A stretch of 64,000 bases of DNA from Arcobacter nitrofigilis DSM 7299 (GTDB lineage: Bacteria; Campylobacterota; Campylobacteria; Campylobacterales; Arcobacteraceae): assembly GCF_000092245.1 (NCBI RefSeq), contig NC_014166.1:682001-746000 (forward strand). The letters run 5' to 3'. The notes beneath the pieces are model-generated. The model had not been told where the DNA came from. It saw only the letters and a list, made by a program, of their open reading frames with translations, and made no database searches. The position numbers were made by a program, and so were the translations under genes. This document shows, in pieces, positions 41,807 through 51,100 of this stretch (positions are counted from its first letter, which is position 1; each line of letters opens with the position of its first letter).

Positions 41807-42343
41807 ATGAAACTACTAGATATGACAAAAAAATATGGGAAAGCAACTTATAAATATCCTTTAGAACCTTATGAAGTATCTGAAGGATTTAGAGGTAAAC
41901 CTTCATATACATATGAAAATTGTATAGGTTGTACAGCTTGTGGAGTTGCTTGTCCGTCAAATGCAATTAATGTAAAACTAAATGAAGACAAAACAAAACT
42001 TGTTTGGGAATTTGATGCTGCAAGATGTATTTTTTGTGGTAGATGTGATGAGGTTTGTCCTACTGGTGCAATTGTTCTTTCTCAAGAGTTTGAATTAGCT
42101 GTTAAGTTTGATAAAAATAATTTGAAAGAAAGAGGCGAACTTGATGTTGAATATTGTGAGGTTTGCAATAAACCATTTACAACAAAAAGATTAATTTCAT
42201 ACATCTTCCATAGATTAGAAAAAGTTGGTTGGGATAAAAAGACTTTAGGTGAAAAAATAAAATATGCAAAAACTTGCCCTACTTGTAAAAGAGAAGAAAA
42301 AACTGAAGTTATGACAAAATATTTAAAAAGGGGTACAAAATGA
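41807..42343 (+). CDS. hyfH: Hydrogenase-4 component H, NuoI-like ferredoxin
   Basis: A 178-residue protein with two [4Fe-4S] motifs, CIGCTACGVACPSNAI (near residues 40-55) and CIFCGRCDEVCPTGAI (near 75-90), as in NuoI/HycF. The C-terminal part has two further CxxC pairs (CEVC, CPTC), as in HycF. It carries electrons from the HyfA-type ferredoxin to the HyfI cluster. The last four bases overlap the hyfI start. Confidence 0.93.
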   Translation: MKLLDMTKKYGKATYKYPLEPYEVSEGFRGKPSYTYENCIGCTACGVACPSNAINVKLNEDKTKLVWEFDAARCIFCGRCDEVCPTGAIVLSQEFELAVKFDKNNLKERGELDVEYCEVCNKPFTTKRLISYIFHRLEKVGWDKKTLGEKIKYAKTCPTCKREEKTEVMTKYLKRGTK

Positions 42344-43155
42344 GTAAAACATATGTAGTACCAGAAGAGATAGAAAACTCAAATACTCTTGAAGCAAAAC
42401 TTGAGCATCTAAAAAATATTAAAAGAAGTTTTAATGTTTATAGAGTGGATTGTGGTTCATGTAATGGTTGTGAAATTGAGGTGTTTGCCGCTATTACACC
42501 AATGTGGGATCCTGAAAGGTTGGGATTTAAATTAGTAGCTAGTCCTAGACATGCAGATATTTTACTTTGTTCAGGACCAGTTACTAGACAAATGTATTAT
42601 CCACTTTTAAGAGCATATGAAGCAACTCCTGATCCTAAAGTAGTAGTAGCAATTGGTGCTTGTGGTTCTAGTGGAGGAATATTCCACGATGCTTATAGTG
42701 TTTGGGGAGGAATTGATAAAGTTATACCCGTGGATGTTTATATTCCAGGTTGTCCTCCCCATCCAGCAACTATTATTCATGGATTAGCTTCTGCTTTAGG
42801 AATATTAGATCAAAAACTACAATTTAAAGAGCACACTCAAGATTGTGATGAAGCAATTCTTGTGGAGGATTCATTAATAGGAAATATTCTTTTTGAAAGA
42901 GATATTTTAATCGAATCAAAAAGATTGATGAGTTATTTTTTTGGTAGAAAACTTTATGAAAAATATATAAGTGCACTAAAAAAATCAACTGATATTAAAA
43001 ATATTAAAAAAACTAAGGAGGTAATTGAAATATATAGTAGTGAAGAAGAAGATTCAAGATATGAAGAGTGTATGAAAAGACTTCATAATAATGTTTATTT
43101 GAGATATATGAAACAGTTTGCACCCATAAAAGACGATTATAAATTTATAATATAA
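42340..43155 (+). CDS. hyfI: Hydrogenase-4 small subunit, NuoB-like
   Basis: A 271-residue protein holding the proximal [4Fe-4S] cluster next to the NiFe site. Ligand motifs are DCGSCNGCEIEVFA (near residue 38), GACGSSGGIF (near 107) and PGCPPHPATI (near 137). A long C-terminal part beyond residue 160 is charged and extends past the HycG/HyfI core. It overlaps hyfH by four bases (ATGA). Confidence 0.93.
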   Translation: MSKTYVVPEEIENSNTLEAKLEHLKNIKRSFNVYRVDCGSCNGCEIEVFAAITPMWDPERLGFKLVASPRHADILLCSGPVTRQMYYPLLRAYEATPDPKVVVAIGACGSSGGIFHDAYSVWGGIDKVIPVDVYIPGCPPHPATIIHGLASALGILDQKLQFKEHTQDCDEAILVEDSLIGNILFERDILIESKRLMSYFFGRKLYEKYISALKKSTDIKNIKKTKEVIEIYSSEEEDSRYEECMKRLHNNVYLRYMKQFAPIKDDYKFII

Positions 43156-43165
43156 GAAGTTTAAG

Positions 43166-43513
43166 ATGATTGAAATATGTAAATTAACAAAAAGAAGAGT
43201 GGAACCCACATCAAATGAGTTACCTCAAAAATATGAACAAGTGAAAATTTTTTCTATGTCTGTTGGTCATGGTGTTGGCACAATTGATTTTATGGAATGT
43301 ATAGAAGAGATAAAAGAAGAAGATTATAAAAAACTTATAGAACAATGTGAGGATTATGCACAGTTTAAATTAGGAAATTTAACTAAATATTTTGAAGTTG
43401 AAATTTTCCCAGAACATGCACAGAAATTAATTCCCCAAATGCCAGATTGTTCTTTAAAAGATATTTTTTCTTCTTTAGAAGAAGGTTTTATTGTTATAAG
43501 GAAAAGTATATGA
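43166..43513 (+). CDS. hycH: Formate hydrogenlyase maturation protein HycH-like
   Basis: A 115-residue protein similar to HycH/HyfJ, a chaperone-like factor for assembly of the group 4 large subunit. Marks are FSMSVGHGVGTIDFMECI near residue 30 and the final FIVIRKS. It has no enzyme motif. The stop overlaps the hycI start (ATGA), so the two maturation factors are likely translated together. Confidence 0.82.
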   Translation: MIEICKLTKRRVEPTSNELPQKYEQVKIFSMSVGHGVGTIDFMECIEEIKEEDYKKLIEQCEDYAQFKLGNLTKYFEVEIFPEHAQKLIPQMPDCSLKDIFSSLEEGFIVIRKSI

Positions 43514-43962
43514 AAAAAGCAATTCTTACAATAGGAAATACCTTAAGAGGTGATGATGGGATTACTTCATATTTAGGAAAGCTAATTGAAGGTGAAGAAT
43601 CTTTAGATTGGAAAATATTTTATGGTGAAGATGTACCAGAGAGTCAATTTCATAAAATTAGAGAATATAAACCCGATTTAGTTGTTGTTGCTGATGCAAT
43701 GACAGGAATGAAAATAGGACAAGTGGAAGTTATTGATATTAGCAATGAAAGAGATTATATGTATTCAACACATAATCTTCCAGCACCAATATTAATGAGT
43801 TATTTAAAAGGATTTTGTAAAAGCGTTCTTTTTTTAGGTCTTACAGTAGATTTAGAAAATGTATTAGAGATTAATGAGAATATTTCAAAAGAAGCTGAAA
43901 TTACAGCTAGAAATGCTTTGAAAAAAGTTTTTGAAATTGATTCAATTTTTGATAATGATTAA
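43510..43962 (+). CDS. hycI: Hydrogenase maturation endopeptidase
   Basis: Cleaves the C-terminal tail of the hydrogenase large subunit once nickel is in place. The 150-residue protein begins KKAILTIGNTLRGDDG (first metal-binding acid), followed by VVVADAMTG (second acid) and YSTHNLPAP (histidine), the three nickel-sensing positions of HycI/HyaD. An upstream in-frame ATG at 43447 would give an implausible Phe/Arg-rich N-terminus inside hycH, so ATG 43510 is chosen. Confidence 0.92.
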   Translation: MKKAILTIGNTLRGDDGITSYLGKLIEGEESLDWKIFYGEDVPESQFHKIREYKPDLVVVADAMTGMKIGQVEVIDISNERDYMYSTHNLPAPILMSYLKGFCKSVLFLGLTVDLENVLEINENISKEAEITARNALKKVFEIDSIFDND

Positions 43963-43976
43963 AAAAGGAATAAATT

Positions 43977-44831
43977 ATGTTATCACCAGCAGATACAGCA
44001 CAGTCGTTATTTAGTGGAATGAGTCATAAAGCAAAAATGCCAATAGTAAGTGTTATATTTTTATCTATTATGGCAGGTGGCTCAATAGCAATGGGTGACA
44101 TTTTTTGGGCCCATTCAACAGTTGGCGTTGCCAAAGCATCTTCTCCTGGAATTGCAAACTTTATTGGAGGAGTTGCCTTTTCAGTAGGACTTATGATGGT
44201 TGTTTTTTTTGGAGGACATTTATTTACAAGTTCTTTGATGACAGGAGTTTCAACAATAGATCATAAATTGACATTTTCAAAAATGATTGCTTATTGGGTT
44301 ATTGTTTGGATTTTTAATTTTATTGGAGCTGCTGTAGTTGCTTATATGTATTATAGGTCACAACTGCCACTTAAATATGATGGAGAGATATTACATCACT
44401 TCCTTGTATTAGGTGTGGGAAAAAATAGTTTGTCATTTGAAGCAGCATTTATTAGAGGGATATTCTGTAATGTTTTTGTATGTATGGCAGTTTGGGCTGC
44501 AACTGGTGCTTCTGATGCTGCTGGAAAAGTTTTATCAATACTGTTTATAATTGCAGCATTTGTGGGTTCAGGTTATGAACACGTCGTGGCAAATATGTTT
44601 ATTTTTACAGAAGCATTATTGGCAAAAGCATATTATTTACATGAAGTAGGAGGAACAATTCAAGCCTTGTCAGAACATATGAATATTTCTGTAGAGAAAT
44701 TGGAAGCATTGAGTTTTACAAAAATCTTCCCTAATAATTTATTACCAGTTACTTTGGGAAATATTGTTGGTGGATTGTTTTTTGTTGGTGTAATAGGATT
44801 TATGTCTCATAAGACAGATATGAAAAAATAA
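43977..44831 (+). CDS. focA: Formate channel/transporter, FNT family
   Basis: A 284-residue formate-nitrite transporter with six helices, expected to be a pentamer in the inner membrane. SSLMTGVSTI is the omega-loop region and GYEHVVANMFIF carries the gating histidine equivalent to His209 of E. coli FocA. Position between hycI and fdhF indicates formate as substrate, brought to the cytoplasmic formate dehydrogenase. It starts 15 bases after hycI. Confidence 0.93.
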   Translation: MLSPADTAQSLFSGMSHKAKMPIVSVIFLSIMAGGSIAMGDIFWAHSTVGVAKASSPGIANFIGGVAFSVGLMMVVFFGGHLFTSSLMTGVSTIDHKLTFSKMIAYWVIVWIFNFIGAAVVAYMYYRSQLPLKYDGEILHHFLVLGVGKNSLSFEAAFIRGIFCNVFVCMAVWAATGASDAAGKVLSILFIIAAFVGSGYEHVVANMFIFTEALLAKAYYLHEVGGTIQALSEHMNISVEKLEALSFTKIFPNNLLPVTLGNIVGGLFFVGVIGFMSHKTDMKK

Positions 44832-44844
44832 AAAGGTGAATATT

Positions 44845-47097
44845 ATGAAAGAAACAAATGTTATTTGTCCATATTGTGGAACAGGATGCGGAATTAAATT
44901 AACTTCGCATGATAATAAAATTGTAAAAATTGAAGGTGTTAAAGCAAATCCAGTAAATGAAGGACATTTATGTCTTAAAGGATTATATGGATGGGATTAT
45001 GTTGAGTCAAAAGATAGATTAACAAAACCTTTAATTAGAAAAAAAGATGGTGTTTTCTCTAAAGAAGGAACTTTTGAAGAATCTTCATGGGATGAAGCAT
45101 TATCATTAGTTGTTTCAAAAATGAAAGAGGCTAAAGAAACATATGGACCAGATTCTATTGTTGGAAATTTTTCAGCTAGATGTACTTTAGAAGAAAATTA
45201 TTTAGCACAAAAATTTATGAGAGCAATCATTGGTACAAATAATGTTGACCATTGTGCGAGAGTATGTCATGCACCAACAGTAGCCGGTCTGGCTAAAACA
45301 ATAGGTAATGGTACAGCGACAAACAGTTTTACTGAATTTGAAGAACACACAAATTGTATTATGATGATAGGTTCAAATCCAGAAAATGCACATCCAATCG
45401 CAGCTATGTATATACAAAGAGCTATTAATAGGGGAGCAAAACTAATAGTAATAGATCCTATTAGAACAGAATTTGCTCAAAAAGCAGATGTATTTATTCA
45501 GTTACCACCTGAGTATAATATTCCAATTATAAATGCCTTGATTAATCATATTATTGCAAAAGATTTATATGACAAAGAGTTTGTAGAAAAGTATACTCAT
45601 GGTTTTGAATATTTAAAAGAAGCAGTAAAAGAATACACTCCACAAAAAGTTTCTGAAATGACAGGAGTTGATGCTAAATTATTAATCAAAGCAGCAGAAC
45701 TATATGCAACTGTAAGTCCAGCTGCAATTACACATGGTATGGGAGTTACTCACTTTAATCACGGTGTTGGTAATGTTTGTGATATTTCAAATATTATGTT
45801 AATAACTGGAAATATTGGGAAACTTGGAGCAGGGGATTTACCTCTTAGAGGTCAACAAAATGTTCAAGGTGCTTGTGATATGGGTGTATTACCAAATATA
45901 TTTCCAAACTTGAAACTTGTTTCAAGTGCAGAAAATAAAGCATTTTTTGAGAAATTATGGGATTGTAAACAACCTTTAAGTACAGAAATTGGTATTCATA
46001 AAACAGAAGTTCCTGATGCAATTATGGATGGTAGAATAAAAGTATTTTATACAATAGGTGAAAATCCTGTTATGTCAGAACCAAATACAAACCACTTCTT
46101 AAAAGGTATATCAAAACTTGATTTTTATGTTGTTCAAGATATCTTTATGACAGAAACTGCACTTAAAGCAGATGTTGTTTTTCCAGCAGTTAGTGTGGGT
46201 GAAAAACAAGGGTGTTATTTAAATGCTGAAAGAAGAGTTCAATTAAATGATAAAACATTAGACCCAAAAGGTGAGGCTAAACAAGATTGGGAAATCATTT
46301 GTGAATTAGCAAAAAGATTTGGTGCTACTGATTTTGATTATGAAAAACCAGAAGATATCTGGAATGAAGTACGAAGAGCAGATCCAGTAAGATTTGGTGG
46401 TATTAGTTATGCAAGATTACAAGGGAAAGAAGGTATTGCTTGGCCTTGTCCAAGTGAAGATCATCCTGGAACACCAAGTTTATATATGGATAAAAAATTC
46501 TTTACTAAAGATACAAAAGCAAACTTAGTACCTGTAATATTTATTGATAATAAAGATAATATGGTGGATGCAGAAGATGAATTGAGAAAAAAACTTAATC
46601 TTCCAGAAAACTATCCTTGTATGATAGGTTCTGTTGATGAAAAAGTAGATGAAATATATCCTATATCATTGTTAACAACAAGAAAAGTGTATCAATATAC
46701 AGTTGGAACAATGACTAGACGATCAAAAGTTATTGAATACGGTGGTGATTCACATGGACCATCAGCAGAGATACATCCAGATTTAGCAAAAAGATATAAT
46801 CTTAAAAATCATGACTTTATAAAAGTTGAGAGTAGATATGGTTATATTGCACTTTTAGTAGAAATAACAGAAGTAGTTCCAGATAATATTATGCAAATGG
46901 CATTTCATTATTGGGAAGGATTATGTAATGAACTAACAAGCGGTGGTTGGGATTATACAACAAAAACTCCAACTTATAAAGCAGCTGTAAGAATGGAAAA
47001 AATCACTCAAGAAGAATACAGTACTATTATGAGTCTTAAAAAAATGAAATTTAAAACTTCAAAAATAATTTATGACGATTATCATCATCATGAATAA
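44845..47097 (+). CDS. fdhF: Formate dehydrogenase H-type catalytic subunit, cysteine version
   Basis: Molybdopterin enzyme oxidising formate to CO2. The 750-residue protein has an N-terminal [4Fe-4S] motif CPYCGTGCGI with a further cysteine in CLKGLYGWD, then the bis-MGD domains. The metal ligand is cysteine at residue 141 (HCARVCHAP, codon TGT at 45265) where E. coli FdhF has selenocysteine, so no Sec machinery is needed. ATG 44845 is chosen because AAAAGG lies eight bases before; a GTG at 44836 would add three residues. It closes the operon and has a strong terminator. Confidence 0.95.
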   Translation: MKETNVICPYCGTGCGIKLTSHDNKIVKIEGVKANPVNEGHLCLKGLYGWDYVESKDRLTKPLIRKKDGVFSKEGTFEESSWDEALSLVVSKMKEAKETYGPDSIVGNFSARCTLEENYLAQKFMRAIIGTNNVDHCARVCHAPTVAGLAKTIGNGTATNSFTEFEEHTNCIMMIGSNPENAHPIAAMYIQRAINRGAKLIVIDPIRTEFAQKADVFIQLPPEYNIPIINALINHIIAKDLYDKEFVEKYTHGFEYLKEAVKEYTPQKVSEMTGVDAKLLIKAAELYATVSPAAITHGMGVTHFNHGVGNVCDISNIMLITGNIGKLGAGDLPLRGQQNVQGACDMGVLPNIFPNLKLVSSAENKAFFEKLWDCKQPLSTEIGIHKTEVPDAIMDGRIKVFYTIGENPVMSEPNTNHFLKGISKLDFYVVQDIFMTETALKADVVFPAVSVGEKQGCYLNAERRVQLNDKTLDPKGEAKQDWEIICELAKRFGATDFDYEKPEDIWNEVRRADPVRFGGISYARLQGKEGIAWPCPSEDHPGTPSLYMDKKFFTKDTKANLVPVIFIDNKDNMVDAEDELRKKLNLPENYPCMIGSVDEKVDEIYPISLLTTRKVYQYTVGTMTRRSKVIEYGGDSHGPSAEIHPDLAKRYNLKNHDFIKVESRYGYIALLVEITEVVPDNIMQMAFHYWEGLCNELTSGGWDYTTKTPTYKAAVRMEKITQEEYSTIMSLKKMKFKTSKIIYDDYHHHE

Positions 47098-47125
47098 GTA
47101 AAAAAGAGGACTCCCTCTTTTTTAC
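47098..47125 (+). terminator. Intrinsic terminator after fdhF
   Basis: GTAAAAAAGAGG, loop ACTC and CCTCTTTTTTAC form a perfect 12-base-pair stem one base after the fdhF stop, with the T-run inside the 3' arm. It ends the hydrogenase/formate operon. Confidence 0.9.
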
Positions 47126-47210
47126 TATTATTTCATTAAAAATTTTACTGTTTAGTTTGATATTTATTACAAATAATTTAGTATGAAAGTTTTGATAATC
47201 CAATTAAAAT

Positions 47211-47384
47211 TTAATTAGTTTTATCTATACAAAATACTTTATCTACTCTTTCCCCTGTTCTATAATTTAGAACATTTTTTATTTTATATTTTTTGTTTAA
47301 TTTTGTACAATCTTCAATTGTAGTTTCATTAGATGTACACGAAATAAAAAGTACAGAATAAAATAATAATATTATTATTTTCAT
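47211..47384 (-). CDS. Small predicted lipoprotein
   Basis: A 57-residue ORF on the - strand in what is otherwise a 469-base gap. It starts with ATG behind an AGGAG site six bases upstream. The N-terminus is a short signal peptide with a lipobox (LFISC, Cys16), followed by TSNETTIEDCTKLNKKYKI and a basic C-terminal half. Two further cysteines (26 and 52) could pair. No family is recognised. The signal peptide, lipobox and ribosome site make it a credible gene. The rest of the gap is AT-rich with no other feature seen. Confidence 0.68.
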   Translation of the reverse strand: MKIIILLFYSVLFISCTSNETTIEDCTKLNKKYKIKNVLNYRTGERVDKVFCIDKTN

Positions 47385-47566
47385 TAAGTCTCCTATATAA
47401 TAGGATAATTATAGCATATTATTTATTAAATAATAAAATATAATAATAATGAAATTGATAATATATATTAATTAATGCAATTTAAGGCTTAATAATTAAA
47501 TTATAAATGAATAATCACTTAAAAGTTTTAGGATAGGTTAAATATAATAAAAATAAAAGGTTTTAA

Positions 47567-48013
47567 ATGCCAGATTTAACAACAATAGGAGTAGCCTTAT
47601 CTAGTTTAAAAACATCTATGGATATTGCAAAAGCACTTAAAAACTCTACCGTATCTTTATCAGAGGCTGAACAAAAATTAAAAGTTGCAGAATTAATAAG
47701 TTCATTGGCTGATTTAAAAACAGAGTTAGCTGATGTAAAAATTAACTTAATAGATAAAGATGATGAAATTAAAAAATTAAAAGAAGAATTAAAAGATAAA
47801 GATATCAGGATTTTTGATGGTGATGTATATTGGAAAGAAGTTAATGGAAATAAAGAAGGTCCTTATTGTCCAACTTGTTTGGATGTAGAAAAATTAAGTG
47901 TTAGATTACATAAAGAAGGTCCGGGATGGTGGTGTAAGAAATGTAAAGACCATTTTGGAGATAAAGATGTGCTTCACTTTAATTTTAGTGATTTTAAGAG
48001 GAATAAGTTTTAA
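47567..48013 (+). CDS. Coiled-coil protein with C-terminal zinc ribbon, function unknown
   Basis: A 148-residue protein. Residues about 5-45 are helical, and 45-85 form a charged coiled coil rich in Lys, Asp and Glu. The end holds two CxxC pairs (CPTCLDVEKL and CKKC with a GPGWWC turn), a zinc-ribbon layout. I do not recognise the family beyond this; similar short proteins occur in many genomes, some in mobile regions. AAAAGG lies before the ATG. It stands alone and is followed by a palindromic repeat. Confidence 0.75.
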   Translation: MPDLTTIGVALSSLKTSMDIAKALKNSTVSLSEAEQKLKVAELISSLADLKTELADVKINLIDKDDEIKKLKEELKDKDIRIFDGDVYWKEVNGNKEGPYCPTCLDVEKLSVRLHKEGPGWWCKKCKDHFGDKDVLHFNFSDFKRNKF

Positions 48014-48035
48014 AGTTAGAGTAGTTAGATTTTGA

Positions 48036-48138
48036 GTGAAGTTCAAGGCAAAAAGAGAATTTAAAACGGAGCGTACAACGAAGGTACGTGAGTATTTAAA
48101 TTCTCTTTTTAACGCAGAAATGCGCCAAAAGATGACTG
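48036..48138 (+). repeat. Palindromic intergenic repeat, copy A
   Basis: The whole gap between the zinc-ribbon gene and lepA. AAAAAGAGAATTTAAA (48050-48065) and TTTAAATTCTCTTTTT (48095-48110) pair perfectly over 16 bases; the loop holds GGAGCGTAC, a seven-base turn and GTACGTGA. Flanks are TCAAGGCA on the left and AACGC and AGAT on the right. The same ordered blocks occur inverted at 58585-58705. It may end both converging transcripts, and its 3' boundary touches the lepA stop. Confidence 0.75.
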
Positions 48139-49926
48139 CTATATCTTTAAAACTGCCATAAAGGCTTCTTGTGGAACATTCACTTTCCCTATGGCTTTCA
48201 TTCTTTTCTTACCTGCTTTTTGTTTCTCTAGTAGTTTTCTTTTTCTTGTAATATCTCCACCATAACATTTAGCTGTTACATTTTTACCTGTAGATTTTAC
48301 AGTTTCCCTTGCAATGATATTAGAGCCAATAGAGGCTTGTATTGCTACTTCGAATAGTTGTCTTGGGATTAACTCTTTTAAGGCTTTGATAAACTCTCTA
48401 CCTTTGCTTAGAGCTTTATTTTCTGGAACTATTATTGATAGAGCATCTACAACTTCACCTGCAACTTTTATATCAAGTTTTTGTAAAACACCTGGTCTAA
48501 AACCTATTGGTTCATAATCAAAAGATGCATAACCTTTTGTTGTTGATTTTAATTTATCATAAAAATCCATAACGATTTCATTCATAGGTAAATCATAATC
48601 AAGTAAAACTCTAGCACCTATATAGTCCATCTTGTTTTGGATACCTCTTTTGTCATTTAGAAGTTTTATTACATTTCCTAAAAACTCATCTGGTACTAAG
48701 ATTGTAGCTTTTACATATGGTTCAAATATCGTTTTTACTTGACTTGGTTCTGGAAGTTCAGAAGGATTTCTGATAACTATCATTTCACCATTTGTTTTTT
48801 CAATCTCATAAATAACGGTTGGAGCTGTCGCTATTAGGTCAAGATTAAATTCTCTTTCCAATCTTTCTTTGATAACTTCCATATGAAGCATACCAAGAAA
48901 ACCTGCTCTAAATCCACTCCCTAATGCAGCAGAACTCTCTGGTTCAAAAGAGATAGATGAGTCATTTAACTGAAGTTTTGTAAGAGCCTCTCTTAAATCT
49001 TCAAATTTATCAGTTTCGATTGGATAAATACCAGCAAATACGAAAGGTTTTGCAGGCTCAAATCCATCAATGATTTCAGCTGTTGGATTTTTAGCATCAG
49101 TCATTGTATCACCAACGGCAATACCATCTAATGTTTTAAGTCCAAGAACTACGATACCGATTTCACCTGTTTTGATTTCATTTGTATTTTGTCTTTTTAA
49201 CGGATGAGGATACATAAGATTTAAAACAGAATGTTCAACTTTTGTATTCATCATTCTAAGCATTTGACCTTTTTTGATACTTCCATCATAAACTCTTACA
49301 AGGGCTAAAGCACCAAGATAGTTATCAAACCATGAATCATAAATAAGTGCTTTTGTAGGAGCTTCTTCATCACCTTTTGGACAAGGAACTCTATCAACTA
49401 TAGAATCAATCAATTCTCTTACCCCTAGACCTGTTTTTGCACTAATTAAGTTATGATATGTACAATCAAGTCCAATAGCTTCTTCAACTTCTTCTAAAAC
49501 TCTATCTGGATCAGCACTTGGAAGGTCAATTTTATTTACAACAGGAAGTAGTTCTAAATCATTGTCCATAGCAATATATACATTAGCAATAGTCTGAGCT
49601 TCTACCCCTTGAGTTGAATCAACAATTAAAAGTGCTCCTTCAGATGAGGCTAATGAACGACTTACTTCATAAGAAAAGTCCACATGACCTGGAGTGTCTA
49701 TTAGATTTAAAACATAGTGTTGACCATCTTTTACATAATCTAATCGTACACTTTGAGCTTTGATTGTAATACCACGCTCTTTTTCTATATCCATTGTATC
49801 CATCATTTGTGCAGACATATCTCTATCTGCTACTGAACCACACTCTTGTATAATTCTATCAGCTAGAGTTGACTTCCCATGGTCAATGTGAGCGATAATT
49901 GAAAAGTTTCTTATATTTGCTTGCAA
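48139..49926 (-). CDS. lepA: Elongation factor 4 (LepA)
   Basis: Ribosome-associated GTPase that back-translocates or aids stalled ribosomes. The 595-residue protein has G1 [11 protein letters not shown]2 region [11 protein letters not shown]3 [12 protein letters not shown] and G4 NKIDLP, then the LepA-specific C-terminal domain with [20 protein letters not shown] near the end. Length is typical. The long non-coding stretch on its 3' side holds repeat copy A. Confidence 0.97.
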   Translation of the reverse strand: MQANIRNFSIIAHIDHGKSTLADRIIQECGSVADRDMSAQMMDTMDIEKERGITIKAQSVRLDYVKDGQHYVLNLIDTPGHVDFSYEVSRSLASSEGALLIVDSTQGVEAQTIANVYIAMDNDLELLPVVNKIDLPSADPDRVLEEVEEAIGLDCTYHNLISAKTGLGVRELIDSIVDRVPCPKGDEEAPTKALIYDSWFDNYLGALALVRVYDGSIKKGQMLRMMNTKVEHSVLNLMYPHPLKRQNTNEIKTGEIGIVVLGLKTLDGIAVGDTMTDAKNPTAEIIDGFEPAKPFVFAGIYPIETDKFEDLREALTKLQLNDSSISFEPESSAALGSGFRAGFLGMLHMEVIKERLEREFNLDLIATAPTVIYEIEKTNGEMIVIRNPSELPEPSQVKTIFEPYVKATILVPDEFLGNVIKLLNDKRGIQNKMDYIGARVLLDYDLPMNEIVMDFYDKLKSTTKGYASFDYEPIGFRPGVLQKLDIKVAGEVVDALSIIVPENKALSKGREFIKALKELIPRQLFEVAIQASIGSNIIARETVKSTGKNVTAKCYGGDITRKRKLLEKQKAGKKRMKAIGKVNVPQEAFMAVLKI

Positions 49927-50006
49927 AATAAATCCTATGTTTATATTAATATTCGCGATTATATCTAAAAAATTGTAATGATAATGTTAAGAGAGTAAAA
50001 AGTAGT

Positions 50007-50031
50007 GATTTTAGGCAAAAAGCCTAAAATC
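50007..50031 (-). terminator. Terminator hairpin after the OmpA-like gene
   Basis: GATTTTAGGC, five A and GCCTAAAATC form a perfect ten-base-pair stem nine bases beyond the stop codon of the OmpA-like gene. T-rich sequence follows on that strand a few bases on. Confidence 0.75.
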
Positions 50032-50039
50032 ATATGTGA

Positions 50040-51071
50040 TTATTTTGAGACAGTAGCTTCAATTCTTCTATTTTTAGCTCTTCCCTCTTTAGTTTTATTT
50101 GTAGCAATTGGTCTAGTTTCCCCATATCCAATAGTTTTTAATCTAGCAGGATCAACATCGTATTTTTTCAATGCTTCAAATGCAGAGTTTGCTCTTCTTT
50201 TTGATAACCATAAATTATATTTTTTAGTACCAGTGTAGTCAGTGTGACCTTCAATAGTAGCTTTTAATTTCGGATGTTTATTTAAAAATTCTGCAAATTC
50301 TTTGATTCTATGTTTATATTTTTCATCTATGATTGAAGAATCAATTGGAAAATGAACTTCTAAATCAAGCATTTTGATACAACCAACTTTATCAACATTT
50401 GCCCCTCTCATAGTATCAGGACATTGATCTAATGAGTCAATAACACCATCATTATCACTATCTAGAACTTTTGGTTCTTCTACTTTTTTAGGCTCTTCCA
50501 TTACAACAGGTTTAGGCTCTTCTTTTACTTCAGGAGCAGGAGCTGCTTTTTTACCAAAAGGAATTGCTAAACCAACTGTATAAATTAGATTGTTATTACC
50601 ATTATCAAACGATACTAAATGTCTTACATCAGTTTTGATAGCCATATCATTATCTAATTTATATTTATACCCAAAACCATAATTTGCAAATGGTCCAGTT
50701 TCATTACCAAATTGTTCATTATCATAAACTTCAACACCAAGACCAGCTAATGCGTAAAGTGAAGATTTTTCATTTAATTTATATTCTTTAATAACATTTG
50801 TAAAAACTCTTGTTATTCCTGTTTCTTGATTACTATTTTTATAATCTACATCACCAAGAGTTCTTAAAATCCCTAATTCAATTTGGTCAAACATTGAGTC
50901 ATCTAAATTAAATCCTAAAGAAACACCTGCATTTGCATAATTTCTATCTAGGTCTAAGTTACCTTCTGTAACTGCACCTGAGAGCATAGGAGTAACTTCA
51001 TATTTATATTCACTATTTGCAGCGAATAAGACTGATGAACATATTAAACTTGTCAATAACAACTTTTTCAT
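50040..51071 (-). CDS. OmpA-family outer-membrane protein with TSP3-type repeat
   Basis: A 343-residue envelope protein. Residues 1-18 are a signal peptide (cut probably after FAA). About 20-175 resemble an eight-strand beta-barrel with alternating hydrophobic strands. A Pro/Glu/Lys/Val-rich hinge follows, then a calcium-binding thrombospondin-type repeat (DSDNDGVIDSLDQCPDT) with a disulphide pair, and an OmpA C-terminal peptidoglycan-binding domain (GHTDYTGTKKYNLWLSKRRA, GYGETRPIATNKTKEGRAKN). It should link outer membrane and cell wall. Confidence 0.92.
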   Translation of the reverse strand: MKKLLLTSLICSSVLFAANSEYKYEVTPMLSGAVTEGNLDLDRNYANAGVSLGFNLDDSMFDQIELGILRTLGDVDYKNSNQETGITRVFTNVIKEYKLNEKSSLYALAGLGVEVYDNEQFGNETGPFANYGFGYKYKLDNDMAIKTDVRHLVSFDNGNNNLIYTVGLAIPFGKKAAPAPEVKEEPKPVVMEEPKKVEEPKVLDSDNDGVIDSLDQCPDTMRGANVDKVGCIKMLDLEVHFPIDSSIIDEKYKHRIKEFAEFLNKHPKLKATIEGHTDYTGTKKYNLWLSKRRANSAFEALKKYDVDPARLKTIGYGETRPIATNKTKEGRAKNRRIEATVSK

Positions 51072-51100
51072 TTATTCTCCTTATTTTACTTATTTACTAT

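Noticed and set aside
43447-43509. Upstream start of hycI at ATG 43447
   Set aside because: The added 21 residues are a Phe/Arg/Tyr run encoded inside hycH; the family N-terminus starts at 43510.
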